Positions 16,689 to 25,370 of a stretch of DNA of 64,000 nucleotides are shown piece by piece (within the stretch, counting starts at the first letter, position 1; every line of letters begins with the position of its first letter). The stretch is from Chryseobacterium sp. YIM B08800. Lineage in GTDB: Bacteria > Bacteroidota > Bacteroidia > Flavobacteriales > Weeksellaceae. The translations under genes and the position numbers were made by a program. Below the pieces are notes generated by a model that saw only the letters and a program-made list of their open reading frames with translations, did no database searches and was not told where the DNA came from. The DNA lies in the NCBI RefSeq assembly GCF_026163565.1, contig NZ_JAPDKN010000026.1, positions 1-64,000 on the forward strand, in the 5' to 3' direction.

Positions 16689-18170
16689 TTAATTTATTTT
16701 TATTTCGGGGATTAGTTTCAATTTTTCCCTACGAATTCCTAAAGTTGTTTCAATTTCTGACAGGAATATATTCGTCCTTTTTGTAGCAAATGGATAATCT
16801 TTGCTATTTGGATTATTAATATTGATATAGTTTTTATGATATTGCTGTTTATTTTCACGCTTGTTATTTCTATTGAAGTTTACAATATCTTCAAAGGATA
16901 TGATTGTATTCAATTCGTTTCCTTCTATTTCTTCAAAATAATCAAAAACATAAAAAAAGTAGCAAAAACGGAAAAAGTAAATATCTCTGCTTAAACTTAG
17001 ATGTTTAATACCAATTTCATTATATCTATTTTCTGATAAAGCATTAAGTATTATTCTGATTTCATCAACATTGAAGTTTTTTCTTTTCAAAAAAATGGCA
17101 AAATTACTTTTTACATCAGCAAACCGATTAAATTCATCGTCTAAATCGTCTTCATTATTGGTTTCTTTTTCACCATATAGTAAGTGATTTAAATACCTTA
17201 ATTTCATTCCATATAACGAATGTTCAGAATCAAATTCTTTGTAGACGTAAGGATTAATTCCATTTAAATAAAAATATGTTAGTAATTCCGTATGGGAATG
17301 AATATGTAAATAATCCCATAATGATTCATAAATTGTCAGAATTGGCATTACATTTTCAAAAAAACCGCCTAACTGTGGTACTTCAAATGAATGCTGAAAG
17401 AGTAATTTTTCGTTATCACGAATTAAACTTTCTAGATATTTTACTTTACTTGAGACATTATTTATAAGAGGGGAATTAATATTTGCTTCGACTTCTTTAA
17501 CGAATTTATGTAGTTTATATAATTCTTTAGTCGATAGAAAATTTACTAATGATGCATAATAGCTGATGAAAATGTTTGGAAGTAACAATCTCAGGCTAAT
17601 ATACTCTTCAAAATACTCATTTAAATTGGATAAAGTGAGTTTCTTGGCATTTGCATTTAATCTCTCTAATTCTTCGGTATTTTTATTATATTCATCATAT
17701 TCCGAAAGGAAAAAATTGACATTATCTAAAATTTCTTCTATTTCTTTCTTACTATATATTTCTTCTATAAATTCAATTGAAGAAAAATCAATACTATCAT
17801 CTGTAGTAATATATTTTTTGATGTCAATACATGAATCAATGTATTCAAAATAATTGTCTGTAAAATGTGTATTTTCTATTTTTTCAAAAACTAATTCATT
17901 TGCATAATAGATTAACCTATCAAGACTGACACGGTTTAAAATTTTACTTTTATCATCATTCGTAATATTATATCCTAAATAATATTGATGGATATTATTT
18001 TGTATTTTATCATTAGCAATAAAAAAGGGAGTATGAACTCTTTTACTCCATTTTTGAAAGAAAAATCCATGTATTGTATCATCTGTTTGTGGCGTATCTG
18101 ATGCTACTACATAAATGATGAAATCTAATGCTGTTCCTTGTTTGAAATTTATATCTTTATAATCTATCAT
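16689..18170 (-). CDS. Unknown protein translationally coupled to the integrase
   Basis: This 493-residue soluble, acidic and aromatic-rich protein belongs to no family I recognise. I chose ATG 18170, one base after the integrase stop (TAA-T-ATG), rather than the ATG at 18221 that overlaps integrase by 50 bp. A central helical stretch (about residues 150-260) and FRFCYFFYVFDYFEEIEG near residue 420 stand out. The C-terminus (TKRTNIFLSEIETTLGIRREKLKLIP) is basic. Obligate coupling to the integrase suggests a role in integration, excision or copy control, although a defence function cannot be excluded. Confidence 0.6.
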   Translation of the reverse strand: MIDYKDINFKQGTALDFIIYVVASDTPQTDDTIHGFFFQKWSKRVHTPFFIANDKIQNNIHQYYLGYNITNDDKSKILNRVSLDRLIYYANELVFEKIENTHFTDNYFEYIDSCIDIKKYITTDDSIDFSSIEFIEEIYSKKEIEEILDNVNFFLSEYDEYNKNTEELERLNANAKKLTLSNLNEYFEEYISLRLLLPNIFISYYASLVNFLSTKELYKLHKFVKEVEANINSPLINNVSSKVKYLESLIRDNEKLLFQHSFEVPQLGGFFENVMPILTIYESLWDYLHIHSHTELLTYFYLNGINPYVYKEFDSEHSLYGMKLRYLNHLLYGEKETNNEDDLDDEFNRFADVKSNFAIFLKRKNFNVDEIRIILNALSENRYNEIGIKHLSLSRDIYFFRFCYFFYVFDYFEEIEGNELNTIISFEDIVNFNRNNKRENKQQYHKNYININNPNSKDYPFATKRTNIFLSEIETTLGIRREKLKLIPEIKIN

Positions 18171-18171
18171 A

Positions 18172-19464
18172 TTAATAACCCAATCTGTTAAAGATTTTTG
18201 CAGTTGACTTTGCTTTTTCAACCTCCGTCTTGTTAATGTACGCTAACAACTGTTTCTCAGTTGTGTGACCCGTAAAATTAAGCAAATAAGTAGTAGGAAT
18301 TTTCTCATAAAAGTTAGAAGCAAAACTTTTTCTTCCTATATGAGACGTAACAAGTTTATGTTTCGGAAAATTACCAAAAACTTTACGAGTAATATTTTTT
18401 CCATCTTTAGTTATTGTCTCGGTTCTACCGTTATATACAATCTCATCTATTTCAGCTATCTCACATACTTCTTTGATATAAAGATTTAGGTTTACATCCG
18501 ATATTTTTCGGGGGAATTCTCCGTTTCGTTTTGCTAAAATATTTTGGACTTTTTTTAATAAAGGAATTTGCATCTTAGCATTAGTCTTTTGCTGTGTAAA
18601 TTCAATGTATTTCTGTCCCTCACTATCCTCCACAATCATAGAAGAATTAAACCGCATATAATCACTCACACGTTGTCCTGTATAACAGGAGATAAGTAGC
18701 CAATCTCTTGCATTATCTAAATAATCATGTGGCATTTCTTTATGCTCTATTTTATCCAACTCATCAAAAGTTAAGTAAATTGATTTTGGGATATGCTTTG
18801 TCGCTTTTTCAACTTCAAATTTCCATAATTCCGAATGCTTGTGAACTTCAATATCAAAAGAACCTGCAACTTTACAAATCATTTTTAAGAATTTAAGGTT
18901 GCGATATGTAGTTGAAATCTTATAACTCTCCTTATTACAATAATCTTCAAAATCAATTCTAAAAGAATTATCTAAATCTTTAAACTTTAATCCTCTAAAT
19001 GTTTTCTTTCTGATTTTTCTATCCGCTATATATCTTATCATTAATTGCTTAACAACATTAGCTTTCTTAATAGTCGATTCAGTAACACTATCTTTTTTTA
19101 AAGATATATAAGTATCAATAAAAGTAACAACATCATCCGAATAATTATTATCTTCGGCTTTTAAAGCTGTAGGTTCTACAATTGATTTCAGCCATTCTTT
19201 TAAATCGATTTCTGGATTATCTTCCGTATAACTTGAAATAATATTAGCTTCTAATTGTGAAAGACGAGTGTTTATAGTTTCCACATCATCTTTATGCATT
19301 TTTTTAGATGGCATTTTGCATTTTCCATCTTTCCAATCTTTCGGTTTACAGTTCAAGTATGGAACAGGAACACGTATATCAATATCCCTGTCTCTAAATT
19401 TTACCCAAATTGTACTTTCTTTATCCGCTACTTTTCCTCTGATAAAAAAACTTACTGATGCCAT
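18172..19464 (-). CDS. int: Tyrosine recombinase / site-specific integrase
   Basis: This 430-residue phage-type integrase catalyses recombination between the ssrA attachment site and the element circle. It has an N-terminal Arm-binding region (VSFFIRGKVADKESTIWVKF, the Bacteroidetes Arm-DNA-bind type), a SAM-like core-binding domain at about 100-210, and a catalytic domain. The catalytic residues visible are Arg in CYTGQRVSDY (about 260), His-x-x-Arg in TSHIGRKSF (about 372-376), His in FTGHTTEKQ (about 402) and the nucleophile Tyr in LLAYINKT (about 412). It lies about 160 bp inside attR and is transcribed away from it, ahead of the coupled unknown gene. Confidence 0.95.
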   Translation of the reverse strand: MASVSFFIRGKVADKESTIWVKFRDRDIDIRVPVPYLNCKPKDWKDGKCKMPSKKMHKDDVETINTRLSQLEANIISSYTEDNPEIDLKEWLKSIVEPTALKAEDNNYSDDVVTFIDTYISLKKDSVTESTIKKANVVKQLMIRYIADRKIRKKTFRGLKFKDLDNSFRIDFEDYCNKESYKISTTYRNLKFLKMICKVAGSFDIEVHKHSELWKFEVEKATKHIPKSIYLTFDELDKIEHKEMPHDYLDNARDWLLISCYTGQRVSDYMRFNSSMIVEDSEGQKYIEFTQQKTNAKMQIPLLKKVQNILAKRNGEFPRKISDVNLNLYIKEVCEIAEIDEIVYNGRTETITKDGKNITRKVFGNFPKHKLVTSHIGRKSFASNFYEKIPTTYLLNFTGHTTEKQLLAYINKTEVEKAKSTAKIFNRLGY

Positions 19465-19489
19465 AATTAAAAATGATTAAAATTTAAAG

Positions 19490-19509
19490 TTGTACCCAAA
19501 GTTGTACCC
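19490..19509 (+). repeat. Right pair of TTGTACCC repeats
   Basis: TTGTACCC occurs at 19490-19497 and 19502-19509, matching in sequence and 12-bp period the pair at 676-695. It lies between the integrase start and attR, so integrase or Xis bound here could also control int transcription. Confidence 0.6.
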
Positions 19510-19625
19510 AAAAAATTCAAATATAGTTTAATTTCAATAAATTCAACTTAATTAAATAACTTTAAAAAGCCTTTGTACAAAGCATTTATAAATTAATCAA
19601 GATTTTAACAGATTTAAAAATATAG

Positions 19626-19640
19626 TCCCTCCAACTCCAC
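19626..19640 (+). repeat. Right attachment site core (attR)
   Basis: This is an exact second copy of the 15-bp ssrA 3' end. It is followed by CA, completing the CCA that the functional ssrA copy at attL lacks. Host DNA resumes here. Confidence 0.9.
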
Positions 19641-19648
19641 CAAAAATA

Positions 19649-19685
19649 AAAAACAGAAACATTTTAAAATGCTTCTGTTTTTTTA
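19649..19685 (+). terminator. Original ssrA terminator, displaced by the insertion
   Basis: AAACAGAA (19651-19658) pairs with TTCTGTTT (19673-19680), extended by an inner ATTTTAAAAT palindrome and followed by a T-run. It lies 10 bp after the attR core and would directly follow ssrA in an empty site. Confidence 0.8.
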
Positions 19686-19705
19686 TTTATTTCAATAATT
19701 TAAAT

Positions 19706-20200
19706 TTAAGTCTTTAAACCTATCTTTTTTAATGCTTTTTTCGAAAGAAATACGGCATCAAAATTAAGAAGAGATTCTATAGTAGTATATTGTTGAAATT
19801 TACCTTCAACCTTATTGAAGGACAATTCAATATCTTTATTATAAGTAGCTACAATTCTCACAACAGAAAAACCATTGTATGCAACTTCAAAACCATCAAA
19901 CAAACGCTTACTTTCTGCTTTATTATAAAATTTATATTCATCAAGCATTGAAGGAGATTCGTTTTCGTCTAACTCATTATTATGAGACAGAGATTTCCAA
20001 TCTGAATAATTCTTAGGTTCTTTCAAGATATTACCAAGCTGATCTGTTGGCACAAACATTTCCAGCGACAAAAGCATCTTGAGAAAATTAGCATAATTAT
20101 TCATTACTTTAAGGGTATGAAGATCTGCATATCCTTCATGCGAATAGTATTCAATTACAAAATCCGTCATCGGAACCAGCATATGAGAAGCAGTTGACAT
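19706..20200 (-). CDS. Conserved hypothetical protein next to ssrA
   Basis: This 164-residue soluble protein has no signal peptide or recognised domain. It begins MSTASHMLVPMTDFVIEYY and ends SKKALKKIGLKT. It is convergent with ssrA and is the first host gene right of the element. A TATATTTG promoter on the minus strand (20221-20228) is 20 bp upstream. Its place between ssrA and acpP suggests a stable chromosomal gene; function unknown. Confidence 0.65.
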   Translation of the reverse strand: MSTASHMLVPMTDFVIEYYSHEGYADLHTLKVMNNYANFLKMLLSLEMFVPTDQLGNILKEPKNYSDWKSLSHNNELDENESPSMLDEYKFYNKAESKRLFDGFEVAYNGFSVVRIVATYNKDIELSFNKVEGKFQQYTTIESLLNFDAVFLSKKALKKIGLKT

Positions 20201-20507
20201 TGGGTATTAATTTTAAAACGCAAATATAAAATATAGAATCAATGCTTTTTAGTAGTAAAGCTATTTTAAAATCAATCAAAATAACCATAATGAATAATTT
20301 GATTATCATATAATGTACAAGAACCAAGTTAAAAAATATTTTAAAACTCAATAAAAAACACAAAAACTATAAAACACTGATTACGAAAACACTACCGCAA
20401 AATATAATAAATTATCATCACTCTACCGACAAAAAAGCTTAAAAAAATGTTTTATCGTAAAGAATTTTATATATTTGCACCATCTAACAATAAAAAAATA
20501 ATTTACT
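20201..20507. promoter_or_regulatory. Divergent promoter region of the 164-aa gene and acpP
   Basis: This 307-bp AT-rich spacer has no gene. It holds -7 boxes on both strands: TATATTTG on the minus strand at 20221-20228 for the 164-aa gene, and TATATTTG on the plus strand at 20470-20477 for acpP. I see no other structure. Confidence 0.6.
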
Positions 20508-20747
20508 ATGTCAGACATTGCATCAAGAGTAAAAGCTATCATCGCTGATAAGCTTGACGTTGAAGAAACAGAAGTAACTCCTGAGGCTAGCTTCACAAAT
20601 GATTTAGGAGCAGACTCACTAGATACAGTTGAGTTAATCATGGAATTTGAAAAAGAATTTAACATTCAAATCCCTGATGACCAAGCTGAAAAAATTACTA
20701 CTGTAGGGCACGCTATCGCTTATATAGAAGAAGTAGTAAATAAATAA
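20508..20747 (+). CDS. acpP: Acyl carrier protein
   Basis: ACP carries growing acyl chains on a phosphopantetheine arm in type II fatty acid synthesis in the cytoplasm. The 79 residues are very acidic and contain the attachment motif [10 protein letters not shown] with Ser38 as the modified residue. It is the first gene of a run with fabF, rnc, an IPExxxVDY-type gene and pyk; the order acpP-fabF-rnc is conserved widely. A TATATTTG promoter lies 30 bp upstream. Confidence 0.97.
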   Translation: MSDIASRVKAIIADKLDVEETEVTPEASFTNDLGADSLDTVELIMEFEKEFNIQIPDDQAEKITTVGHAIAYIEEVVNK

Positions 20748-20778
20748 TATTCTTCAACAAAGAAAATTTACAAAGTTT

Positions 20779-22023
20779 ATGGAATTAAAAAGAGTAGTTG
20801 TAACTGGTTTTGGCGCAATAACACCCGTCGGTAATAATGCGAATGAATACTGGGAAAGTCTTGTAAAAGGCAAGAGCGGTGCCGCTCCTATTACTCTTTT
20901 TGATGCCACAAACTTTAAAACCAAGTTCGCTTGCGAGGTGAAAAACTTCAATCCATTAGACCATTTCGATAAGAAAGAGGCTAAAAAAATGGATAGAAAC
21001 ACTCAGCTTGGGCTGGTTGCTGCAAGAGAAGCAGTAAGCCATTCAAGAATCATGGAAGACAATGTTGATAAAAACAGAGTCGGAGTGATTTGGGGATCAG
21101 GAATTGGTGGTTTAGAAACTTTCGAAACCGAAGTTTTGGGTTGGGCAAATACAGACATCCCAAGATTTAACCCTTTCTTTATTCCTAAAATGATTGCGGA
21201 CATTACACCGGGGCATATCTCTATTGAATATGGTTTCCATGGTCCCAATTATACTACAGTTTCTGCTTGTGCATCATCAGCAAATGCATTAATTGATTCT
21301 AAAATGCTTATTCAGCTTGGCAAAGCAGACGTTATCGTTTGCGGAGGCTCTGAAGCTGCCGTTACGGCAAGTGGTGTTGGAGGATTTAATGCAATGATGG
21401 CACTATCTACAAGAAATGACGATCCTACAACAGCATCAAGACCTTTCGACAAAGACAGAGATGGTTTTGTTTTGGGTGAAGGTGCAGGTTCTATTATTCT
21501 TGAAGAATATGAACACGCTGTGAAGCGTGGTGCAACAATTTATGCAGAATTATTAGGTGGCGGTATGAGTGCAGATGCACATCACATGACGGCACCACAT
21601 CCTGAAGGTTTAGGAGCTTATTTAGTAATGAAAAATTGCTTGGAAGACGCAGGTTTAACTGCTGATGAAGTAGATCACATCAATATGCATGGTACATCTA
21701 CTCCATTAGGAGATATTGCAGAATCAAACGCAATTTCAAGATTATTGGGTGAGCATGCTTACGACATTCAGATTAATTCTACAAAATCAATGACGGGTCA
21801 CCTTTTGGGTGCAGCCGGAGTTATTGAAGCAATTGCTGCTTTAGGAACTATTATTCATGGTGTTGTACCTCCTACAATCAACCATTTTACTGATGATGAG
21901 AACATCGACAGCAGACTTAATTTCACATTTAATGACGCTGTAAAAAAAGATGTAAAAGTTGCCATGAGTAATACTTTTGGATTTGGTGGGCACAATGCTT
22001 GCGTTCTGTTTAAGAAAATCTAA
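20779..22023 (+). CDS. fabF: 3-oxoacyl-[acyl-carrier-protein] synthase II
   Basis: KAS II condenses malonyl-ACP with acyl-ACP in fatty acid elongation. The 414 residues have standard length, with the active-site Cys in VSACASSANAL (about 163), the first catalytic His in NMHGTSTPLGD (about 303) and the second in KSMTGHLLGAAG (about 340). It starts 31 bp after acpP and is followed by rnc after 10 bp. Confidence 0.97.
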   Translation: MELKRVVVTGFGAITPVGNNANEYWESLVKGKSGAAPITLFDATNFKTKFACEVKNFNPLDHFDKKEAKKMDRNTQLGLVAAREAVSHSRIMEDNVDKNRVGVIWGSGIGGLETFETEVLGWANTDIPRFNPFFIPKMIADITPGHISIEYGFHGPNYTTVSACASSANALIDSKMLIQLGKADVIVCGGSEAAVTASGVGGFNAMMALSTRNDDPTTASRPFDKDRDGFVLGEGAGSIILEEYEHAVKRGATIYAELLGGGMSADAHHMTAPHPEGLGAYLVMKNCLEDAGLTADEVDHINMHGTSTPLGDIAESNAISRLLGEHAYDIQINSTKSMTGHLLGAAGVIEAIAALGTIIHGVVPPTINHFTDDENIDSRLNFTFNDAVKKDVKVAMSNTFGFGGHNACVLFKKI

Positions 22024-22033
22024 TTATTACTGA

Positions 22034-22798
22034 ATGGAGTTACAGAAATACTTTTCTAAATTCCTTATCAAAAAAAGAAAAAGACAACTTACGGAAAGAG
22101 ACTATTTCCTGAGCACAGAACTAAATAAAATTTTAGGGATTGAGGTTCAAAATGTCAGCTTTTATCGTGAGGCTTTTTCAATTAAAACTTCTTCTAAAAA
22201 TCAGGAAAGCAATTACGAAAGGCTTGAATTTTTAGGAGACTCTGTTTTGGGTACAATCGTTTCGTGCCATTTGTTTCAAACTTATCCTAAAGCGAATGAA
22301 GGATACATGACGCAAATGAAATCTAAAATTGTAAACAGAAAGAATCTCAATAAATTAGGAGAAGATTTAAAGCTTACTGATCTTTTACAAAAAAACAATC
22401 ATGCTGTCGCTTTGGGAGATAATATTTCAGGAAATCTCTTTGAAGCGCTAATTGGTGCTGTTTATTTAGACTTCCAATACGATATTTGTAAAAAAATCGT
22501 TTTGGATAGACTCCTTACGCCAACAGAAATCAATAAGCTTGAAAATAAAATTGTAAGTTACAAAGGTCTTTTGCTGGAATGGAGCCAGAAAAAGAAACTT
22601 AATATAAAGTACGAAACCTGTGAAGAAATTCAGGTAAACAAATCGATCGTCTTCCGATGTCATGTTTGGCTGGGGAATGAAAAGATTTCGAATGCCACAG
22701 AAACTTCAAAGAAAAAAGCAGAAGAAAAGGCTGCACAAAGAGCATTTTATATTTTAAATAAAAAAGAAAATATACTTGGAAATCCAAAAACTTTATGA
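22034..22798 (+). CDS. rnc: Ribonuclease III
   Basis: RNase III cleaves double-stranded RNA during rRNA and mRNA processing. The 254 residues have the RNase III signature ERLEFLGDSVLG (about 62-73), the second acidic cluster GNLFEALIGAVYLD (about 134-147), and a C-terminal dsRNA-binding domain ending in KKKAEEKAAQRAFYIL. The N-terminal about 30 residues (KKRKRQLTERDY) are a basic extension. The end overlaps the next gene by 23 bp. Confidence 0.96.
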   Translation: MELQKYFSKFLIKKRKRQLTERDYFLSTELNKILGIEVQNVSFYREAFSIKTSSKNQESNYERLEFLGDSVLGTIVSCHLFQTYPKANEGYMTQMKSKIVNRKNLNKLGEDLKLTDLLQKNNHAVALGDNISGNLFEALIGAVYLDFQYDICKKIVLDRLLTPTEINKLENKIVSYKGLLLEWSQKKKLNIKYETCEEIQVNKSIVFRCHVWLGNEKISNATETSKKKAEEKAAQRAFYILNKKENILGNPKTL

Positions 22799-23249
22799 TC
22801 TTGACGATATAGAATTTGAAGATATTACCATCGCTTTGGTAAGATTAGTCAAACATATACCAGATCATGAGTTTTTTTTCAAAATCAATCAAAACAACGA
22901 TTTAAAGTTTTCAAGAATAAAAGACCTTGTTTTTCACGGGTCTCATTATGATTTTTATTTTCCCAGGTTTGAAGCTTATCACAAGTATACGAAGACCTGT
23001 TTTACTTTTATCTCCAACAAATCTTCAGAAAGTAATCAAAAAAAATTACAAACTGAACTCTTCGCAGAAGAAGAAAACATTAAATTTTTATTAAATAATC
23101 ATCCAGAAGTAGAATATATTCTGCACAGTTCGGAACAGTTTCCTGATTTTTCCGTAATTTTGCTGGCTGAAAATCTTGCTTTTCCTATTCAAGATTACAA
23201 TTTGAGTTCTGAAGAAGAGCTCTATCAAATAATACAGTATTATGAATAA
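22776..23249 (+). CDS. IPExxxVDY-type small protein
   Basis: This 157-residue cytoplasmic protein of unknown function fits the Bacteroidetes IPExxxVDY family by position (between rnc and pyk) and by the C-terminal FPIQDYNLSSEEELYQIIQY. It has no ATG; TTG 22776 is the only reasonable start, and it lies inside the end of rnc, so translation is probably coupled to rnc. It overlaps pyk by 8 bp. The TTG start may keep expression low. Confidence 0.7.
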   Translation: MEIQKLYDLDDIEFEDITIALVRLVKHIPDHEFFFKINQNNDLKFSRIKDLVFHGSHYDFYFPRFEAYHKYTKTCFTFISNKSSESNQKKLQTELFAEEENIKFLLNNHPEVEYILHSSEQFPDFSVILLAENLAFPIQDYNLSSEEELYQIIQYYE

Positions 23250-24687
23250 GTATTTAAAGAAGACAAAAATTATTGCAACACTAGGACCGGCTTCCTCTTC
23301 AAAGGAAGTTATGTTGGGATTGATGAGAGCGGGTGTTGACGTTTTTAGAATAAACTTTTCTCACGCCGATTACGATTTAGTTCGTTCCAATATAGAAATC
23401 ATCAGAGATCTTAATAAAGAATACGGTTATTCCGTAAGTATTTTAGGGGATTTACAGGGTCCAAAACTTAGAGTAGGTGTTGTAAAAGAAGGTTCATACC
23501 TTAATCCGGGTGATATCCTTACGTTTACCAACGAAAAAATTGAAGGTGACTCTACGAAAGTTTACATGACTTATCAACAATTTCCTCAAGATGTAAATGT
23601 TGGTGAAAGAATTTTGATTGATGATGGTAAATTGGTTTTAGAAGTTCTTGAAACCAATAAAATTGATACTGTAAAAGCAAAAACTATTCAAGGGGGACCA
23701 TTGAGTTCTAAAAAAGGGGTAAACCTTCCGAATACGAATGTTTCGCTTCCGGCACTTACTGAAAAAGATATTCAGGATGCTAATTTCATGATGGATATGG
23801 AAGTAGACTGGATCGCACTTTCATTCGTTCGTCACGCACAGGATATTATCGATTTGAAAGAATTGATTGCTAAACATCCAAACGGTAAATTTAAGACTCC
23901 GATTATCGCTAAAATCGAAAAGCCTGAAGGAGTAAAAAATATCGATCAGATTCTATTGGAATGTGACGGATTGATGGTGGCACGTGGAGATCTTGGTGTA
24001 GAAGTTCCTATGGAAGAAGTTCCTGCAATTCAGAAAAATTTGGTTGAAAGAGCCAGATTTTACTCAAAACCTGTAATTATCGCAACTCAGATGATGGAAA
24101 CGATGATTAACAGTTTAACACCTACAAGAGCTGAAGTAAATGACGTTGCCAATTCTGTATTAGACGGAGCTGATGCGGTAATGCTTTCAGGTGAAACATC
24201 TGTAGGTAGATATCCTGTTCAGGTGGTAGAAAATATGGCGAAAATTGTGAAGAACATTGAAATGACCAATTTCTACCAGCACAAAAACGAGCCTATCGAA
24301 AAAGATTATAACTGTATCGATGAGCGTTTCATTACAAACAGAATCTGTCTTGCTTCGGTAAGAATTGCAAAAAGTACAAACGTTGCGGCAATCGTAACTT
24401 TAACAAGTTCTGGATATACAGCGTTCCAATTATCGGCGCACAGACCAAACTCTCACATTATTGTTTATAGTGGAAATAAGAGAGTAATTACGATGCTTAA
24501 TCTACTTTGGGGAGTTCGTGCTTATTATTACGATATGAACAAACCAACTGATGAAACCATCATTCAGGTAAATATGTTAACGCACAATCACGGATATATT
24601 GAAACCGGTGATTTCGTAATCAACATCAATGCAACACCGTCTTACGAAGGTGGAAAAACAAATACATTGAGATTAACAACAATTTAA
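23242..24687 (+). CDS. pyk: Pyruvate kinase
   Basis: Pyruvate kinase converts phosphoenolpyruvate and ADP to pyruvate and ATP, the last step of glycolysis. The 481 residues have normal length. Motifs seen are LGPASSS (N-terminal), GDLQGPKLRVG (substrate site), the active-site Lys region PIIAKIEKPEGVKNI and the metal site GLMVARGDLGVEVP. It is the last gene of the acpP-pyk run and ends at a strong terminator. Confidence 0.97.
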   Translation: MNKYLKKTKIIATLGPASSSKEVMLGLMRAGVDVFRINFSHADYDLVRSNIEIIRDLNKEYGYSVSILGDLQGPKLRVGVVKEGSYLNPGDILTFTNEKIEGDSTKVYMTYQQFPQDVNVGERILIDDGKLVLEVLETNKIDTVKAKTIQGGPLSSKKGVNLPNTNVSLPALTEKDIQDANFMMDMEVDWIALSFVRHAQDIIDLKELIAKHPNGKFKTPIIAKIEKPEGVKNIDQILLECDGLMVARGDLGVEVPMEEVPAIQKNLVERARFYSKPVIIATQMMETMINSLTPTRAEVNDVANSVLDGADAVMLSGETSVGRYPVQVVENMAKIVKNIEMTNFYQHKNEPIEKDYNCIDERFITNRICLASVRIAKSTNVAAIVTLTSSGYTAFQLSAHRPNSHIIVYSGNKRVITMLNLLWGVRAYYYDMNKPTDETIIQVNMLTHNHGYIETGDFVININATPSYEGGKTNTLRLTTI

Positions 24688-24710
24688 TTATTGTTTTTGA
24701 TATAAATGAA

Positions 24711-24740
24711 ACCTCCCGAAATTTTTCGGGAGGTTTTTTT
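24711..24740. terminator. Bidirectional terminator between pyk and the thioredoxin-like gene
   Basis: CCTCCCGAAA pairs with TTCGGGAGG and is followed by T7 on the plus strand. The convergent gene on the minus strand ends inside it. Confidence 0.85.
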
Positions 24741-25305
24741 ATTTCTTTTCTAATAATGGTAAAACAATTCTTTTTATCGTAGAAGTGTCATCTTTCCATT
24801 GAGGGTATTCTTTATTATCTTTCCAATTGGTTACCAATTGTACTTCGCCAGAATTATTCAAAACAATGTACTTAGACATATCAGAAATAGCTTCAAATTG
24901 ACTTGGAGTAATTTCTTTTACAAAATCTTTATATTTTCTGCCATTCTTTTTCTCCCTGTCTTTTAAAATAACAATTTTTGCATCCGGATAGTCTTCTAAT
25001 ACATAGTCGATGGCTAATCTTGTCATTTTACTTCCTTCAGCATCCATTAACATTACATAAGAATCAACATTGTAATCTTTTTCTATCTTTTTAAAATTTG
25101 GAAGATGGTAAAGACAAGGTTCGCACCAGCGGGCAAATGTAAAAAATATAGTATTCTTTTTCTCTGAGTTTTTTGCCAAACATTTTAGATCTTCAGTATT
25201 GACTTTATAAATATTAGATTCAAGCTTTTGTAAATTGCAATTTTCTTGTTGGGCAAATACATTTTGTAAGAGTAATATTCCTGTAAGAATACCTAGTTTT
25301 TTCAT
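24739..25305 (-). CDS. Exported thioredoxin-like protein
   Basis: A signal peptide (MKKLGILTGILLLQNVFAQ) is followed by a thioredoxin fold with an intact redox motif, FFTFARWCEPCLYHLPNF (CEPC at about 62-65). The 188 residues fit periplasmic TlpA/thioredoxin-like proteins that reduce or shuffle disulfides. The C-terminal half has LLMDAEGSKM... and a NSGEVQLV strand. A TAGTTTTG promoter (25328-25335, minus strand) is 22 bp upstream. It stands alone and is convergent with pyk. Confidence 0.8.
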   Translation of the reverse strand: MKKLGILTGILLLQNVFAQQENCNLQKLESNIYKVNTEDLKCLAKNSEKKNTIFFTFARWCEPCLYHLPNFKKIEKDYNVDSYVMLMDAEGSKMTRLAIDYVLEDYPDAKIVILKDREKKNGRKYKDFVKEITPSQFEAISDMSKYIVLNNSGEVQLVTNWKDNKEYPQWKDDTSTIKRIVLPLLEKK

Positions 25306-25370
25306 GAGTTATTGCTTTTATTAAAGGCAAAACTAATTAAAAAATAACAACCTAAAACTGTTTTCTTAAT

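Larger units (their letters stand above)
595..19640. mobile_element. 19-kb integrative element inserted in ssrA (defence island)
   Basis: The element is bounded by a 15-bp exact direct repeat, one copy in the 3' end of ssrA and one next to the displaced ssrA terminator. A tyrosine integrase (18172-19464) lies about 160 bp inside the right end. Paired TTGTACCC motifs lie just inside both ends. Recombination functions (integrase, excisionase-like HTH) and replication functions (initiator, polymerase-like protein) occupy the right third. Antirestriction, toxin/immunity, Gabija and caspase-AbiH genes fill the rest. No relaxase, coupling protein or type IV secretion genes are visible, so transfer would need a helper or transduction. 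Most genes are on the minus strand; only the toxin-like operon runs the other way. Confidence 0.9.

Noticed and set aside
595..19640. Integrative and conjugative element
   Set aside because: No relaxase, coupling ATPase or type IV secretion genes are seen. The initiator could act as a relaxase, but this is not supported.
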